From the NCBI RefSeq assembly GCF_003001995.1, contig NZ_PVNB01000029.1, positions 1 to 45,788 on the forward strand: a stretch of 45,788 nucleotides of DNA, read 5' to 3'. The position numbers were made by a program, and so were the translations under genes. The notes beneath the pieces are model-generated. The model was not told the origin of the DNA. It ran no database searches and was given only the letters and a program-made list of their open reading frames with translations. The stretch comes from Orenia metallireducens (lineage in GTDB: Bacteria; Bacillota; Halanaerobiia; Halobacteroidales; Halobacteroidaceae). This document shows, in pieces, positions 24,430 through 33,640 of the stretch (positions are counted from its first letter, which is position 1; each line of letters begins with the position of its first letter).

Positions 24430-25899
24430 ATGATAGAGATACAAACGTTAGTGACCTTTATAATTTATTTTATCTTTTTAATGGGAGTAGGTATTTATTT
24501 TTATAAGAAGACTACCAATATTGAGGATTATTTACTCGGTGGAAGAGGAATGGGTAGCTGGGTAACAGCTTTATCTGCTCAAGCTAGTGATATGAGTGGA
24601 TGGTTATTGATGGGATTACCAGGAGCAGTCTACTTAGGAGGGGGTAAGGAGTCTTGGATTGCTATTGGTCTATTTATCGGGACAGTATTAAATTGGAAGT
24701 TTGTAGCACCTAGATTAAGGGTATATACAGGCAAGACCAATTCTATGACTTTAGCCTCTTTTTTTGAAGATAGATTCCAAGATCCAACGGGATTGTTAAG
24801 AATTATTTCTGCGATTATTACTCTGATATTCTTTACAATTTATTCTTCTTCAGGTTTAGTAGCAGCAGGAAAGCTATTTGAGTCTATGTTTAGTATTAAC
24901 TATACAGTAGCTGTAGTAGTTGGTGCTGTAGTGATAGTTCTGTATACGTTCTTAGGAGGATTCTTAGCAGTATGCTGGACAGATCTATTCCAAGGGATAT
25001 TGATGTTTTTAGCTATTACTATAGTACCAATTCTAGCCTATAATCATGTGGGTGGGATGGAAGCGATTAATCAAGCAATGTCAGCTAAGAACATATCTTT
25101 AAGCTTAATTCCTGAACATAGTTTACCGTTGATGGTCATTATTTCTACTATGGCTTGGGGGTTAGGTTACTTTGGTCAGCCACATATTCTAGCTAGATTT
25201 ATGAGTATTAAATCTATTAAGAAATTACCAGAAGCGATGACTATTGCTATTGTTTGGGTACTTATCTCTTTAGGGGGAGCAGTAATTGTAGGATTAATCT
25301 CCATTCCTATGTTCCCTGAGATTGCTGATGCTGAGCGTGTATTTATAGAGATGATTACTGAAATATTCAACCCTTGGATTGGTGGAGTATTATTAGCAGC
25401 TATTTTATCGGCTATTATGTCTACTATCGATTCACAGTTATTAGTGTCATCTTCAACATTGACAGAGGATTTCTATGATAAGATTATTAATAAAGATGCC
25501 AGTGAAGCTGAATTGATGCATGTAGGAAGAATCTGTGTATTAATTATCTCTGTGATAGCTTTATTTTTGGCTTTAAATCCAAATAATACAGTATTAGGCC
25601 TTGTTTCTTATGCTTGGGGAGGCTTTGGTGCAGCCTTTGGACCAGTAGTTTTATTTGCACTATTTTCAAAAAAGACCAGCTGGAAGAGTGCTTTGGCAGG
25701 TATGGTTATAGGAACTATAGTTTTAGTTGTTTGGAAGCAGGTTGGTTTAGGGGCTAAGATGTATGAGATAGTTCCAGGATTTATTGCTAATGCATTGACA
25801 ATTATCGTGATGAACCTATTTTTTGCAGAGGATAATCAAAATATCTTAGATGAGTTTGATCAGGTAGTAGAGGTTGTAAAATCAGGAGATGTTTTGTAG
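24430..25899 (+). CDS. putP: Sodium/proline symporter (SSS family, PutP-like)
   Basis: Sodium-coupled transporter of the solute:sodium symporter family, 489 aa with about 13 membrane segments. Features close to PutP include GGRGMGSWVTALSAQASDMSGW in the first helices, given here only as its key parts GGRGMG and SAQASDMSGW (around 37-60). It also has WTDLFQG and the late SAIMSTIDSQLL motif at which sodium and substrate contacts occur. ATG 24430 follows GAGAGGAG. In a halophile, proline import serves both nutrition and osmoprotection. The AGCS symporter follows after 71 nt with its own ribosome site, possibly in one transcript. Proline is the likeliest substrate but is not proven by sequence. 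Confidence 0.87.
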   Translation: MIEIQTLVTFIIYFIFLMGVGIYFYKKTTNIEDYLLGGRGMGSWVTALSAQASDMSGWLLMGLPGAVYLGGGKESWIAIGLFIGTVLNWKFVAPRLRVYTGKTNSMTLASFFEDRFQDPTGLLRIISAIITLIFFTIYSSSGLVAAGKLFESMFSINYTVAVVVGAVVIVLYTFLGGFLAVCWTDLFQGILMFLAITIVPILAYNHVGGMEAINQAMSAKNISLSLIPEHSLPLMVIISTMAWGLGYFGQPHILARFMSIKSIKKLPEAMTIAIVWVLISLGGAVIVGLISIPMFPEIADAERVFIEMITEIFNPWIGGVLLAAILSAIMSTIDSQLLVSSSTLTEDFYDKIINKDASEAELMHVGRICVLIISVIALFLALNPNNTVLGLVSYAWGGFGAAFGPVVLFALFSKKTSWKSALAGMVIGTIVLVVWKQVGLGAKMYEIVPGFIANALTIIVMNLFFAEDNQNILDEFDQVVEVVKSGDVL

Positions 25900-25970
25900 A
25901 GTGGAATAAAAGTATAAGGTAAATTTAAAGATAATAAAATATAAGAGAGTAGAGAGGAGTGAGTAGGTAA

Positions 25971-27356
25971 ATGGAAGCTTTAGTCCAATTTTTTAATACT
26001 TTAAGTGGTTATGTCTGGGGGCCAGTAGCTATTTGTTTATTGGTGGGTACAGGTGTTTATATTACATTAAGGCTCGGCTTTTTACAACTAACTAAATTTG
26101 CTCATGCAATTAAAATTCTTAAAGGTGATTATGATGACCCAGAGCATGAAGGAGAAATCAATCACTTTGAAGCCTTAAGTGCTGCTTTATCTGCAACTAT
26201 TGGTACTGGTAATATTGCTGGTGTAGGTACTGCTATTGCTATGGGTGGTCCTGGGGCAGTGTTTTGGATGTGGATTACTGCCTTTTTTGGGATGGCTACT
26301 AAATATGCTAGTTGTTTACTAGGGCATAAGTATAGAGAAGTCGATGAGGATGGTCAAGTAAGTGGTGGACCAATGTATTATTTAGAAAAAGGATTGGGAC
26401 AGAGATGGTTAGGTTTGTTATTTGCCTTTTTTGCAATGTTGGCTTCCTTTGGTATTGGAAATATGGCACAGGCAAATTCAGTAGCAGAGCCTGTAGCAGC
26501 TTACTTTGGCATTCCTAAACCAGTAACAGGGGTTGTATTGGCTGTATTGGTATGGCTAGTTATTGTTGGAGGAATTAAAAGAATTGGTCAAGTAGCAAGT
26601 AAGATAGTACCTTTTATGTCTATAATCTATGTTTTAGGGGCGTTGGGTGTTATCTTAGCTAATATTCAAGAGGTTCCAGCAGCCTTTGGAATTATCATTA
26701 ATTCGGCTTTTAATCCAGCATCAGCGGTAGGTGGCTTTACTGGTGCAACAGTAGCCATGGCTTTACGCTTTGGTGTGGCACGAGGGGTGTTTTCTAATGA
26801 AGCAGGCTTAGGTAGTGCACCAATGGCTCATGCTGCTGCGAAAACTAATGAATCGGTTCGAGAAGGTTTAGTAGCAATGGTGGGACCCTTTATTGATACT
26901 TTGATTATCTGTACTATGACAGGATTGGTGATTGTAACTACTGGTGCTTGGCAAATGGTCGATCAAGTCACAGGTAAGGGGTTTATTGGAGCTGAATTGA
27001 CAGCTAAAGGATTTAATTTAGGCTTACCTGGTCCTGGTGGTTTTGTTGTAGCTTTTAGTATTATCTTTTTTGCTTTTTCTACAGCAATTGCTTGGTCCTA
27101 TTATGGTGACCGTTCAGTTAAGTACCTATTTGGTGATAAATATGTTAAGTATTATCATTGGGTTTATGTCTTGATTATTCCTATTGGAGCTAGTATGAAG
27201 ATAAGTCTGGTATGGGCTATATCTGATGTAGCTAATGGTTTAATGGCATTACCTAACCTAATTGGCTTAATAGGATTATCTGGAGTAGTTGCTAAAGCAA
27301 CTAAAGATTATTTTAGTAGGATTAAAAATAGTGTTGATATAGAAGAAGTAGCTTAA
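25971..27356 (+). CDS. Alanine/glycine:cation symporter (AGCS family)
   Basis: A 461-aa sodium-coupled amino-acid symporter. The family signatures are plain: SAALSATIGTGNIAGVGTAI-type first half (near 65-85), GGPMYYLEKGLG, and NEAGLGSAPMAHAAAKT in the middle (near 275-290). About 10-11 membrane segments. ATG 25971 follows GAGAGGAGTGAG. It lies 71 nt after the PutP-like gene with no terminator between, and is closed by a strong hairpin at 27371-27412. The pair therefore forms an amino-acid uptake unit. Glycine and alanine are family substrates; choice between them is open. Confidence 0.9.
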   Translation: MEALVQFFNTLSGYVWGPVAICLLVGTGVYITLRLGFLQLTKFAHAIKILKGDYDDPEHEGEINHFEALSAALSATIGTGNIAGVGTAIAMGGPGAVFWMWITAFFGMATKYASCLLGHKYREVDEDGQVSGGPMYYLEKGLGQRWLGLLFAFFAMLASFGIGNMAQANSVAEPVAAYFGIPKPVTGVVLAVLVWLVIVGGIKRIGQVASKIVPFMSIIYVLGALGVILANIQEVPAAFGIIINSAFNPASAVGGFTGATVAMALRFGVARGVFSNEAGLGSAPMAHAAAKTNESVREGLVAMVGPFIDTLIICTMTGLVIVTTGAWQMVDQVTGKGFIGAELTAKGFNLGLPGPGGFVVAFSIIFFAFSTAIAWSYYGDRSVKYLFGDKYVKYYHWVYVLIIPIGASMKISLVWAISDVANGLMALPNLIGLIGLSGVVAKATKDYFSRIKNSVDIEEVA

Positions 27357-27370
27357 AATCAAATGAATAT

Positions 27371-27412
27371 AAAAGATAAGGAGAGCCTTTACAAAGGCTC
27401 TCCTTATCTTTT
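27371..27412. terminator. Terminator after the AGCS symporter
   Basis: Two perfectly complementary 20-bp arms (AAAAGATAAGGAGAGCCTTT and its complement) are separated by two bases, ending in TTTTAT. Confidence 0.85.
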
Positions 27413-27772
27413 ATAGTGGCTATATCAAATTCTGAAATGATGAGTTAAGCTCTTTAATGTTTATTATTTCTCAATATTTTCAAGTAAAGGTAGATTTAAA
27501 TTATACTTTAGAATTAGAAGTTGGGTTAAATTATTATTTAAAAAGTATAGACTAATTTTATTTTATGTATTTTAATGTTCAAAGGTTGAAATAATATAAT
27601 AAATATAAAAAAACTATTGAATGAAAAAAATATTTATGATAACATATAATTACAGAAGATTAATGCAAACGGTTGCATTATAATTGAATAGTTGATTATA
27701 TAAGTTATATAAGTCTTTGTATAGTAAATCTTCATCTATTTAAGATTTATCTATTTATCAGAGGTGGTAAAT
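27413..27772. other. 360-nt gap upstream of the second LacI regulator
   Basis: No gene is supported. The notable element is the operator-like palindrome at 27661-27680. TATAAT-like and TATGAT-like boxes lie just before it (27635-27650), but no partner -35 at good spacing was found. Confidence 0.55.
27661..27680. promoter_or_regulatory. LacI-type operator upstream of the second regulator
   Basis: TAATGCAAACGGTTGCATTA has perfect 8-bp arms (TAATGCAA/TTGCATTA) around ACGG. The central CG is typical of LacI-family sites. It fails the CcpA cre consensus at two positions, so autoregulation by the neighbouring LacI protein is the simpler reading. Confidence 0.65.
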
Positions 27773-28801
27773 TTGGAAGGAATTACAATGAAGGATGTTG
27801 CCAAGTTAGCAGGTGTTTCAGCCTCCACAGTCTCTAGAGTGATATCCAATGACTCTAGAATCAGTAACAAGACTAAGAAGAAGGTTTTGAAGATAATGGA
27901 AGAACTCAATTATTATCCAAATACAATAGCTAGAAGTCTCGCAAATAATAAGACTGATACTATTGGGGTGATAATGCCTTCTTATAAAGAGGATATATTT
28001 ATCAATCCTTTCTTCCAAAAGGCTTTAAAAGGGATAAGCCTAATAGCATCCCAACATTTTTTTGATATCTTAATAGTTACAAATCACAAAGAAGAAAGTG
28101 ATGTAGATGTTCTTAAAAGAATAATCAAAGGAAAAAGGGTAGATGGATTGATCTTAACCCGCCCTAAGGAAGATGATGGAGGAATCAAGTTTTTAAAAGA
28201 GAATAATGTCCCCTTTGTGTTAATAGGAAGTTGTTTAGAGTATGATGATATACCATCAGTAGATAATGATAATGAACAGGCATCTTATGACTTAACTGCA
28301 CTTCTGATAAAAAAGGGCAGAAATAAGATAACTTTTATAGGTGGGGAGTTAGATTCAGTAGTTATGAAAGATAGATATAAAGGCTATTTAAGAGCATTAA
28401 AGGATTATAATATTCCCTTTGATGAAGATTATTTTATATCTGATAAATTTCTTGAAAAAAGTGGCTATTATCTTACATCTAGATTGATGAGCTTACATAA
28501 TAATCTTGATGCAATAATAGTTGCTGATGATTTAATGTCTTTAGGTGCATTAAAGAGATTAAAAGAGGGTGAGAAGCAAGTACCAGAAGATATAATGTTA
28601 GCCAGCTTTAATAACAGCATGTTAGCTAAATATGCAAATCCTTCTATAACTTCTATTGAGATAAACTCTATAGAATTGGGTAGAAGGGCTTGTCAGAAAT
28701 TATTTGATATCTTTGAGGAAAAAAGTAGAGAGAATAAGGAAATCATAGATTATAAGATTATAGAACGCGAATCTACTTCTTTAAAAAAAGGTGTAAACTA
28801 A
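27773..28801 (+). CDS. LacI-family regulator of the CUT1 sugar transporter
   Basis: LacI/GalR-type regulator of about 342 aa. The DNA-binding domain (TMKDVAKLAGVSASTVSRVI, then the hinge with NTIARSLANNKT) is followed by the usual sugar-binding effector domain. TTG 27773 is preferred, with GAGGTGG (27761-27767) 5 nt upstream. GTG 27764 lies inside that site. ATG 27788 with its own GGAAGGA is a real alternative that drops five residues. An operator precedes it and a related half-conserved site precedes the binding-protein gene (28846-28861). It probably represses itself and the transporter. Effector unknown. Confidence 0.85.
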   Translation: MEGITMKDVAKLAGVSASTVSRVISNDSRISNKTKKKVLKIMEELNYYPNTIARSLANNKTDTIGVIMPSYKEDIFINPFFQKALKGISLIASQHFFDILIVTNHKEESDVDVLKRIIKGKRVDGLILTRPKEDDGGIKFLKENNVPFVLIGSCLEYDDIPSVDNDNEQASYDLTALLIKKGRNKITFIGGELDSVVMKDRYKGYLRALKDYNIPFDEDYFISDKFLEKSGYYLTSRLMSLHNNLDAIIVADDLMSLGALKRLKEGEKQVPEDIMLASFNNSMLAKYANPSITSIEINSIELGRRACQKLFDIFEEKSRENKEIIDYKIIERESTSLKKGVN

Positions 28802-28845
28802 TTAAATTAATTTATGTCTTTTTAAAGTTTTAAATTTTTAGCTTT

Positions 28846-28861
28846 ATACAGCCGTTTGTAT
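28846..28861. promoter_or_regulatory. Putative LacI-type operator before the binding-protein gene
   Basis: ATACAGCCGTTTGTAT has 5-bp perfect arms and a central CG. Read on the other strand its core CAAACGG matches that of the operator at 27661-27680. It sits about 20 nt upstream of the ribosome site. Confidence 0.5.
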
Positions 28862-28893
28862 TCTTCTTATAAAACTATAAAGAGGTGATTTTT

Positions 28894-30201
28894 TTGAAGT
28901 TAAAAGGAAAATTATTATTAATCTTATCATTACTTATTGTATCTGCTTTAATGCTAGTAGGTTGTGGATCTAAGGAAAGCAAACAAGCTGCTGATCAAGT
29001 AACAGTAGATATATTTCAATTTAAAGTTGAAGCTAAAGATGCATTAGAGAGTGCTGTAGCAGAATATATGAAAGAAAATCCTAATGTCAAGATCAATGTT
29101 CAAACTGTTGGTGGTGGAGATGACTATGGTGCTGCTTTAAAATCTAAGTTTGCATCTGGACAAGAGCCAGCAATTATGAATATGGGTGGTATGCAAGATG
29201 TTAAGGATTGGATAGAGAAGTTAGAAGATTTATCAGATCAACCATGGGTTGACAAAGCATTTAATGGTACTTTAGAGGCAGTAACAGCAGATGGAAAGAT
29301 TTATGGTATGCCTTTTGCTCAAGAGGGATATGGATTTATCTACAATAAGTCTATCTTTGAAAAAGCTGGTATAGATGCGGACTCTATTAAGAGCTTTGAT
29401 GCTTTACAAGCTGCTGTGAAGAAATTAGATGCTAAAAAGGATGAATTAGGATTAAAAGCAGTAATCTCATTCCCTGCTAAAGAGACTTGGGTAACTGGAT
29501 TACACTTATCAAATGCTGCTTTTGCAAATGAATTTTCTGATGTAGTTGAAGCTTTCAATGCTAAAACAATTGACTTTAAATATGCTGATGCTTTCAAAAA
29601 ATTAATAGATTTACAAGCTAACTATGGTTATAAACCAGATGGAACTAAAGGTTCCTTAAATGCTGTTGATTATTCAACTCAAGTTGAAGAGTTATTTGCA
29701 TTAGAACAAGTAGCAATTACTCAACAAGGTAACTGGGCATATGGTAGTATTGCAGGAATAGATGAAGAGGTAGCTAAGAATATTGGTTTCTTACCAATAC
29801 CAGTAGTTGGTGCTAAAGAGGATTCTATCCCTGTAGGTATTCCAATGTATTGGGCAGTTAATAACGGTAAAGATGAATCTGTTAAAGATGCAGCTAAAGA
29901 CTTCTTAAACTGGTTATATACTTCTGAAAAAGGTAAACAGATGATTATCCATGACTTCAAATTCATCCCACCATTTAAAGGGTATGAAGGAGAGAATTTA
30001 GAACCAACTGATCCATTGGCAAGAGATATCTTAAAATATTCTAACCAAGATAGAACTATGCCATGGGTATTCATGGGATATCCAACTGGATGGGGAATGG
30101 ACAAATTAGGTGCAGATATTCAAAGCTATTTAGCTGGAGACCTTAGTTGGAATCAGTTAGTAGAAAATGCTAAAACAACTTGGGCAGAGTCTAGAAAATA
30201 A
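28894..30201 (+). CDS. Extracellular sugar-binding lipoprotein (ABC CUT1, family 1 SBP)
   Basis: A binding protein for an oligosaccharide ABC importer, about 435 aa. It has a lipoprotein signal with lipobox MLVGC (cysteine near residue 24), then a family 1 solute-binding fold containing DGKIYGMPFAQEGYGFIYNK and the C-terminal TWAESRK. TTG 28894 is chosen because GAGGTG (28882-28887) is 6 nt upstream; the longer frame's GTG 28885 is part of that site. Unlike the RbsB-like protein in this window it is membrane anchored. Two MalF/MalG-type permeases follow; no ATPase gene is present, so a shared MsmK/UgpC-type ATPase is expected elsewhere. Substrate not determined. Confidence 0.88.
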   Translation: MKLKGKLLLILSLLIVSALMLVGCGSKESKQAADQVTVDIFQFKVEAKDALESAVAEYMKENPNVKINVQTVGGGDDYGAALKSKFASGQEPAIMNMGGMQDVKDWIEKLEDLSDQPWVDKAFNGTLEAVTADGKIYGMPFAQEGYGFIYNKSIFEKAGIDADSIKSFDALQAAVKKLDAKKDELGLKAVISFPAKETWVTGLHLSNAAFANEFSDVVEAFNAKTIDFKYADAFKKLIDLQANYGYKPDGTKGSLNAVDYSTQVEELFALEQVAITQQGNWAYGSIAGIDEEVAKNIGFLPIPVVGAKEDSIPVGIPMYWAVNNGKDESVKDAAKDFLNWLYTSEKGKQMIIHDFKFIPPFKGYEGENLEPTDPLARDILKYSNQDRTMPWVFMGYPTGWGMDKLGADIQSYLAGDLSWNQLVENAKTTWAESRK

Positions 30202-30228
30202 TTTTTAGACTCTTGTCAGGTTGCTTAC

Positions 30229-30263
30229 AATAAGAGAGCTATCAAATTGATAGCTCTCTTATT
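30229..30263 (+). terminator. Intercistronic hairpin after the sugar-binding protein
   Basis: AATAAGAGAGCTATCA (30229-30244) pairs perfectly with TGATAGCTCTCTTATT (30248-30263). It is followed by a run of A, not T, so partial termination or mRNA stabilisation on the plus strand is more likely than full stop. Confidence 0.6.
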
Positions 30264-30330
30264 AAAAAAAACAGAATATAAAACCATAGATTATGGATAA
30301 GTTTATCATCTACTAAAAGGAGAGTTGAAT

Positions 30331-31194
30331 ATGAAAAGAAGTAAATTAGCATTTTGGGGATTTGTTGGACCATCCTTGTTTGCTTTTTCATTGGTAGTTA
30401 TCATCCCATTATTAGTTGGAATTTACTATTCTTTCACTGATTGGAATGGAATTAGATCACAGGTTAACTTTGTCGGTTTGACTAATTACTTAGATATATT
30501 TAAAGATGAAGGTTTTGTACAGGCTTTTATATTTACTACTAAATTTACTATAGCTTCAGTAATAAGTATTAATATTATGGGCTTTTCTTTGGCTTTATTG
30601 GTTACTAGAAAATTAAAGATAAGTAATGCACTAAGAACAATCTTCTTTATGCCTAACTTAATAGGTGGACTAATTCTTGGCTTTATCTGGCAATTTATCT
30701 TTACTAAGGGCTTTGCAACTTTAGGAGAATTAACTGGTCAGCGCTGGTTATTAGGTTGGTTATCTAATCAAGAGACAGGATTTTGGGGTATGGTAATTTT
30801 AATGGCTTGGCAGATGTCTGGATATTTGATGGTTATTTATGTAGCTGCTATTCAGAATATTCCAAAAGAATTGGTTGAAGCTGCTCAAATTGATGGGGCT
30901 AATGCTTGGGAAAGAACTAAGCATATTATCTTTCCACTTGTAAGACCGGCTTTTACAGTAAGTTTATTTCTTACACTTTCTAATTCATTTAAGTTATATG
31001 ACCAGAACTTGTCATTAACAGGTGGTGGACCTGCTAATTCGACTCAAATGATTGCTATGAATATTTATAATACAGCCTTTAAATTTAATGAAATGGGTGT
31101 AGCTCAAGCAAAAGCAGTAGTGTTCTTTTTAGTAATAGGTGTTATAACTATTAGTCAGGTTTATATCACTAAGAAGAGTGAGGTGGAGATGTAA
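30331..31194 (+). CDS. Sugar ABC transporter permease, MalF/UgpA type
   Basis: An inner-membrane permease of 287 aa with six predicted segments. The cytoplasmic coupling loop EAAQIDGANAWERTKHIIFP carries the EAA signature (near 195-215) that contacts the ATPase. ATG 30331 is preferred: AAAGGAGAG ends 6 nt before it, and the in-frame TTG 30325 of the longer frame touches that site. Its stop overlaps the start of the next permease by one base (TAATG), a sign of translational coupling. It forms the permease heterodimer with the following gene. Confidence 0.92.
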   Translation: MKRSKLAFWGFVGPSLFAFSLVVIIPLLVGIYYSFTDWNGIRSQVNFVGLTNYLDIFKDEGFVQAFIFTTKFTIASVISINIMGFSLALLVTRKLKISNALRTIFFMPNLIGGLILGFIWQFIFTKGFATLGELTGQRWLLGWLSNQETGFWGMVILMAWQMSGYLMVIYVAAIQNIPKELVEAAQIDGANAWERTKHIIFPLVRPAFTVSLFLTLSNSFKLYDQNLSLTGGGPANSTQMIAMNIYNTAFKFNEMGVAQAKAVVFFLVIGVITISQVYITKKSEVEM

Positions 31195-32009
31195 TGAATA
31201 AAGGCAATAAGGTTATTTTAAGAATAATAGGTATTTTGACAGGACTTTTATTTCTATCTCCTTTTTATATAGTAGTTATTAATGCATTTAAGACTAAAAA
31301 AGAGTTATTTATGGATACTTTAGGATTGCCTAATTCTTTTAGTTTTGATAACTTTGTAGAGGCTTGGAAGAGATTGGATTTTTTAAGTGTATTCTTTAAT
31401 TCTTTAATTATAACTGTAGGGAGTATAGTCTTTATAATTATCTTTTCTTCTATGGCAGCATGGATGCTACAAAGAACTAAATCTAAATTAAGTAATTTAA
31501 TTTTCTTTGGATATATTGCTGCAATGTTAATACCTTTTCAAGCAGTAATGCTTCCTTTAGTTAGAGTTATGGGTAATTTGAATTTATTAAACATTCCAGG
31601 ATTAATGTTTATGTATGTGGGGTTTGGATCAAGTTTATCAATCTTTTTATATCATGGCTTTGTTAAAGGGATACCAACGGCTTTAGATGAAGCAGCTACT
31701 ATAGACGGCTGTAATAGCTGGCAGACATTTTGGCACATTATCTTTCCAATCTTAAAGCCAATAACAATAACAGTTGCTATTTTGAATACTGTATGGATCT
31801 GGAATGACTTTCTATTACCATCACTTGTTATCAATAGACCAGGAACACGTACGATTCCTTTAGCAACCTTCTTCTTCTTTGGAGAGTATACTAAGCAATG
31901 GCATTTAGCTCTTGCAGGTCTTGGCTTAGCAATAATACCTGTAATAATCTTCTATTTCTTCGCTCAAAAGCATATTATTGAGAGTGTTACAGCAGGTAGT
32001 GTAAAATAA
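31194..32009 (+). CDS. Sugar ABC transporter permease, MalG/UgpE type
   Basis: The second permease subunit, 271 aa with six hydrophobic segments and the EAA loop DEAATIDGCNSWQTFWHIIFP (key residues EAA and the later G). ATG 31194 overlaps the preceding stop. A strong terminator follows 45 nt after the stop, closing the regulator-binding protein-permeases cluster. No kinase, glycosidase or ATPase is included in the operon, which leaves the sugar uncertain. Confidence 0.92.
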   Translation: MNKGNKVILRIIGILTGLLFLSPFYIVVINAFKTKKELFMDTLGLPNSFSFDNFVEAWKRLDFLSVFFNSLIITVGSIVFIIIFSSMAAWMLQRTKSKLSNLIFFGYIAAMLIPFQAVMLPLVRVMGNLNLLNIPGLMFMYVGFGSSLSIFLYHGFVKGIPTALDEAATIDGCNSWQTFWHIIFPILKPITITVAILNTVWIWNDFLLPSLVINRPGTRTIPLATFFFFGEYTKQWHLALAGLGLAIIPVIIFYFFAQKHIIESVTAGSVK

Positions 32010-32053
32010 ATTATTTACTTCGAAATTTTAATAGCTGATAATAATTTAGATAA

Positions 32054-32100
32054 AAAATACTATCAATAGCCTTATCTCTTAAGGCTATTGATAGTATTTT
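32054..32100. terminator. Terminator after the CUT1 permeases
   Basis: Two perfectly complementary 21-nt arms, starting AAAATACTATCAATAGCC, are separated by TCTCT and followed by TATTATTTTG. The inverse orientation also shows T-rich flanks. Confidence 0.85.
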
Positions 32101-32124
32101 TATTATTTTGAATAAAAAGATAGG

Positions 32125-32150
32125 GTTATTGTCTTAATATCTCTATATTA
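32125..32150. repeat. Dispersed repeat, copy F (right end only)
   Basis: GGTTATTGTCTTAATATCTC and following TATATTA match copy D nearly base for base. It lies 25 bp beyond a terminator, as copy D lies beyond a stop codon. Confidence 0.5.
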
Positions 32151-32286
32151 CACTAATTTTGAACCTATATTGATTATTAAGCTAAGAACAAATAAATTTA
32201 TTTTTTAAGCTCTAGGGTATATAATGTAGATAGAGAGGAATAATAATTAATTTTAGAAAAAGTAACTGCTAGGGGGGCAAAGAGAA

Positions 32287-33609
32287 ATGATTACAGAATT
32301 AAGTCACAATCTTGATCTAAAGCAGGAACAGCAGTTGGTAATGACCCCAAAGTTACAGCAGGCAATTGAACTCTTACAGTTATCAACCTTGGAGCTAAAT
32401 GAGTATCTGCAAAAAGAGATGATGGAGAATCCTTTATTAAGCCTTGAAGGAGACTATAGTAATCAATCTGGTAGTTATTTGCCATCAGAGCAGAGTGAAG
32501 GGATAAATTATGAAAATTTTATCAGTAAAGAGCTGACCTTAGAGGAAAAGATGATGGGACAGCTAGGCTTAGTTTTTGATAATGACTTAGACAGGAATAT
32601 AGGTAAGTATATAATTGCTAACCTTGATGAATCTGGGTTTTTTAATGATTTTCAGAGTGTTACGGACAACCTTAATGTTAGTAGAGCTAGTGTGGAAAGA
32701 GTATTAGATAAAATTCAAGGTTTAGAACCGATAGGTGTAGCTACAGCTGGAGTAAGAGAGTTTTTATATCTTCAGTTAGAAGAATTAAAAGGAGTAATTC
32801 AAGATAATAATATTATTTTAGCACAGCAGATTGTCTGTGAATATCTAGATCAGTTAAGTGCTAATAAGTTAAGGTTAATCTCTAAGGGTTTGAAGTTAGA
32901 GATTGCTTATGTACAGAAGTTAGTCGATTTAATTAGAAATTTAAAGACTACTCCTCGAGAAAGTTTTACTAATAATCACAAAAATAATTATTTAGACCCT
33001 GACATTATTATCAAGAAGATTGGCGATAGATTTGAGATTATCATGAATAAAGAGAGCTTTCCAGTCTTGAGAATCAATAAATATTATCAGAAGTTATTAA
33101 AAGAGAAGAATGATTCTAAATATAGATCATATATAGAGAAGAAGTTAAATTCAGCTTTGTGGCTGATAAAAAGTATTGAGCAACGCAGAGAGACTATTTA
33201 TAGTATAGTCAAAGACATCGTAGACTTTCAGTTGGAATTTTTAAATAGTGGGATTAAATATCTAATACCAATGACGATGCAAGAGGTTGCTGATAGAGTT
33301 GAAGTTCATGAGTCGACTGTCAGTAGAGCTACAAAGAATAAGTATATTCAAACCCCTTATGGTCTATTTCCTTTAAAGTTCTTCTTTAATGAAGGTGTCA
33401 AGAGTAAAGATGGAAGAGTTTCAGCAATCGCTGTCAGAGAAGAGATCAAGGAGATAATTGCAGGCGAAGATAAGAATAAACCTTTAAGTGATCAAAAAAT
33501 CAAAGAAATCTTAGAAAAAAAGGGAATTTATATTTCAAGAAGAACGATAGCAAAGTATAGAGCTGAACTTAAAATTCCTGCTTCAAGGATGAGAAAGCGT
33601 TATGATTAA
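32287..33609 (+). CDS. rpoN: RNA polymerase sigma-54 factor
   Basis: Directs RNA polymerase to -24/-12 promoters that need AAA+ activators. All three regions are present in 440 aa: the glutamine/leucine-rich activator-interacting region (MTPKLQQAIELLQLSTLEL, about 18-36), the core-binding region (80-270), and the DNA-binding part with helix-turn-helix (TMQEVADRVEVHESTVSRAT). The RpoN box appears as SRRTIAKYRAEL (417-428; consensus ARRTVAKYRE). ATG 32287 follows AGGGGGGCAAAGAG. It is flanked by terminators and is probably a single-gene unit. I did not find a convincing -24/-12 promoter (TGGCAC-N5-TTGC) in this window, so its targets are likely elsewhere. Confidence 0.95.
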   Translation: MITELSHNLDLKQEQQLVMTPKLQQAIELLQLSTLELNEYLQKEMMENPLLSLEGDYSNQSGSYLPSEQSEGINYENFISKELTLEEKMMGQLGLVFDNDLDRNIGKYIIANLDESGFFNDFQSVTDNLNVSRASVERVLDKIQGLEPIGVATAGVREFLYLQLEELKGVIQDNNIILAQQIVCEYLDQLSANKLRLISKGLKLEIAYVQKLVDLIRNLKTTPRESFTNNHKNNYLDPDIIIKKIGDRFEIIMNKESFPVLRINKYYQKLLKEKNDSKYRSYIEKKLNSALWLIKSIEQRRETIYSIVKDIVDFQLEFLNSGIKYLIPMTMQEVADRVEVHESTVSRATKNKYIQTPYGLFPLKFFFNEGVKSKDGRVSAIAVREEIKEIIAGEDKNKPLSDQKIKEILEKKGIYISRRTIAKYRAELKIPASRMRKRYD

Positions 33610-33640
33610 AGAGATAAAGCAAATTGCTTTATCTCTTTTT
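33608..33640 (+). terminator. Terminator overlapping the rpoN stop codon
   Basis: AAAGAGATAAAGCAA pairs with TTGCTTTATCTCTTT around one base, and TTTT follows. The first two stem bases are the last two bases of the rpoN stop codon. Confidence 0.9.

Noticed and set aside
27661-27680. CcpA cre site before the second LacI gene
   Set aside because: TGCAAACGGTTGCA violates the cre consensus at the two W positions, so a dedicated LacI operator is preferred.
32140-32290. A sigma-A promoter for rpoN around TATATAAT (32218-32225)
   Set aside because: No acceptable -35 box at 16-18 bp was found, so it is not listed as a feature.
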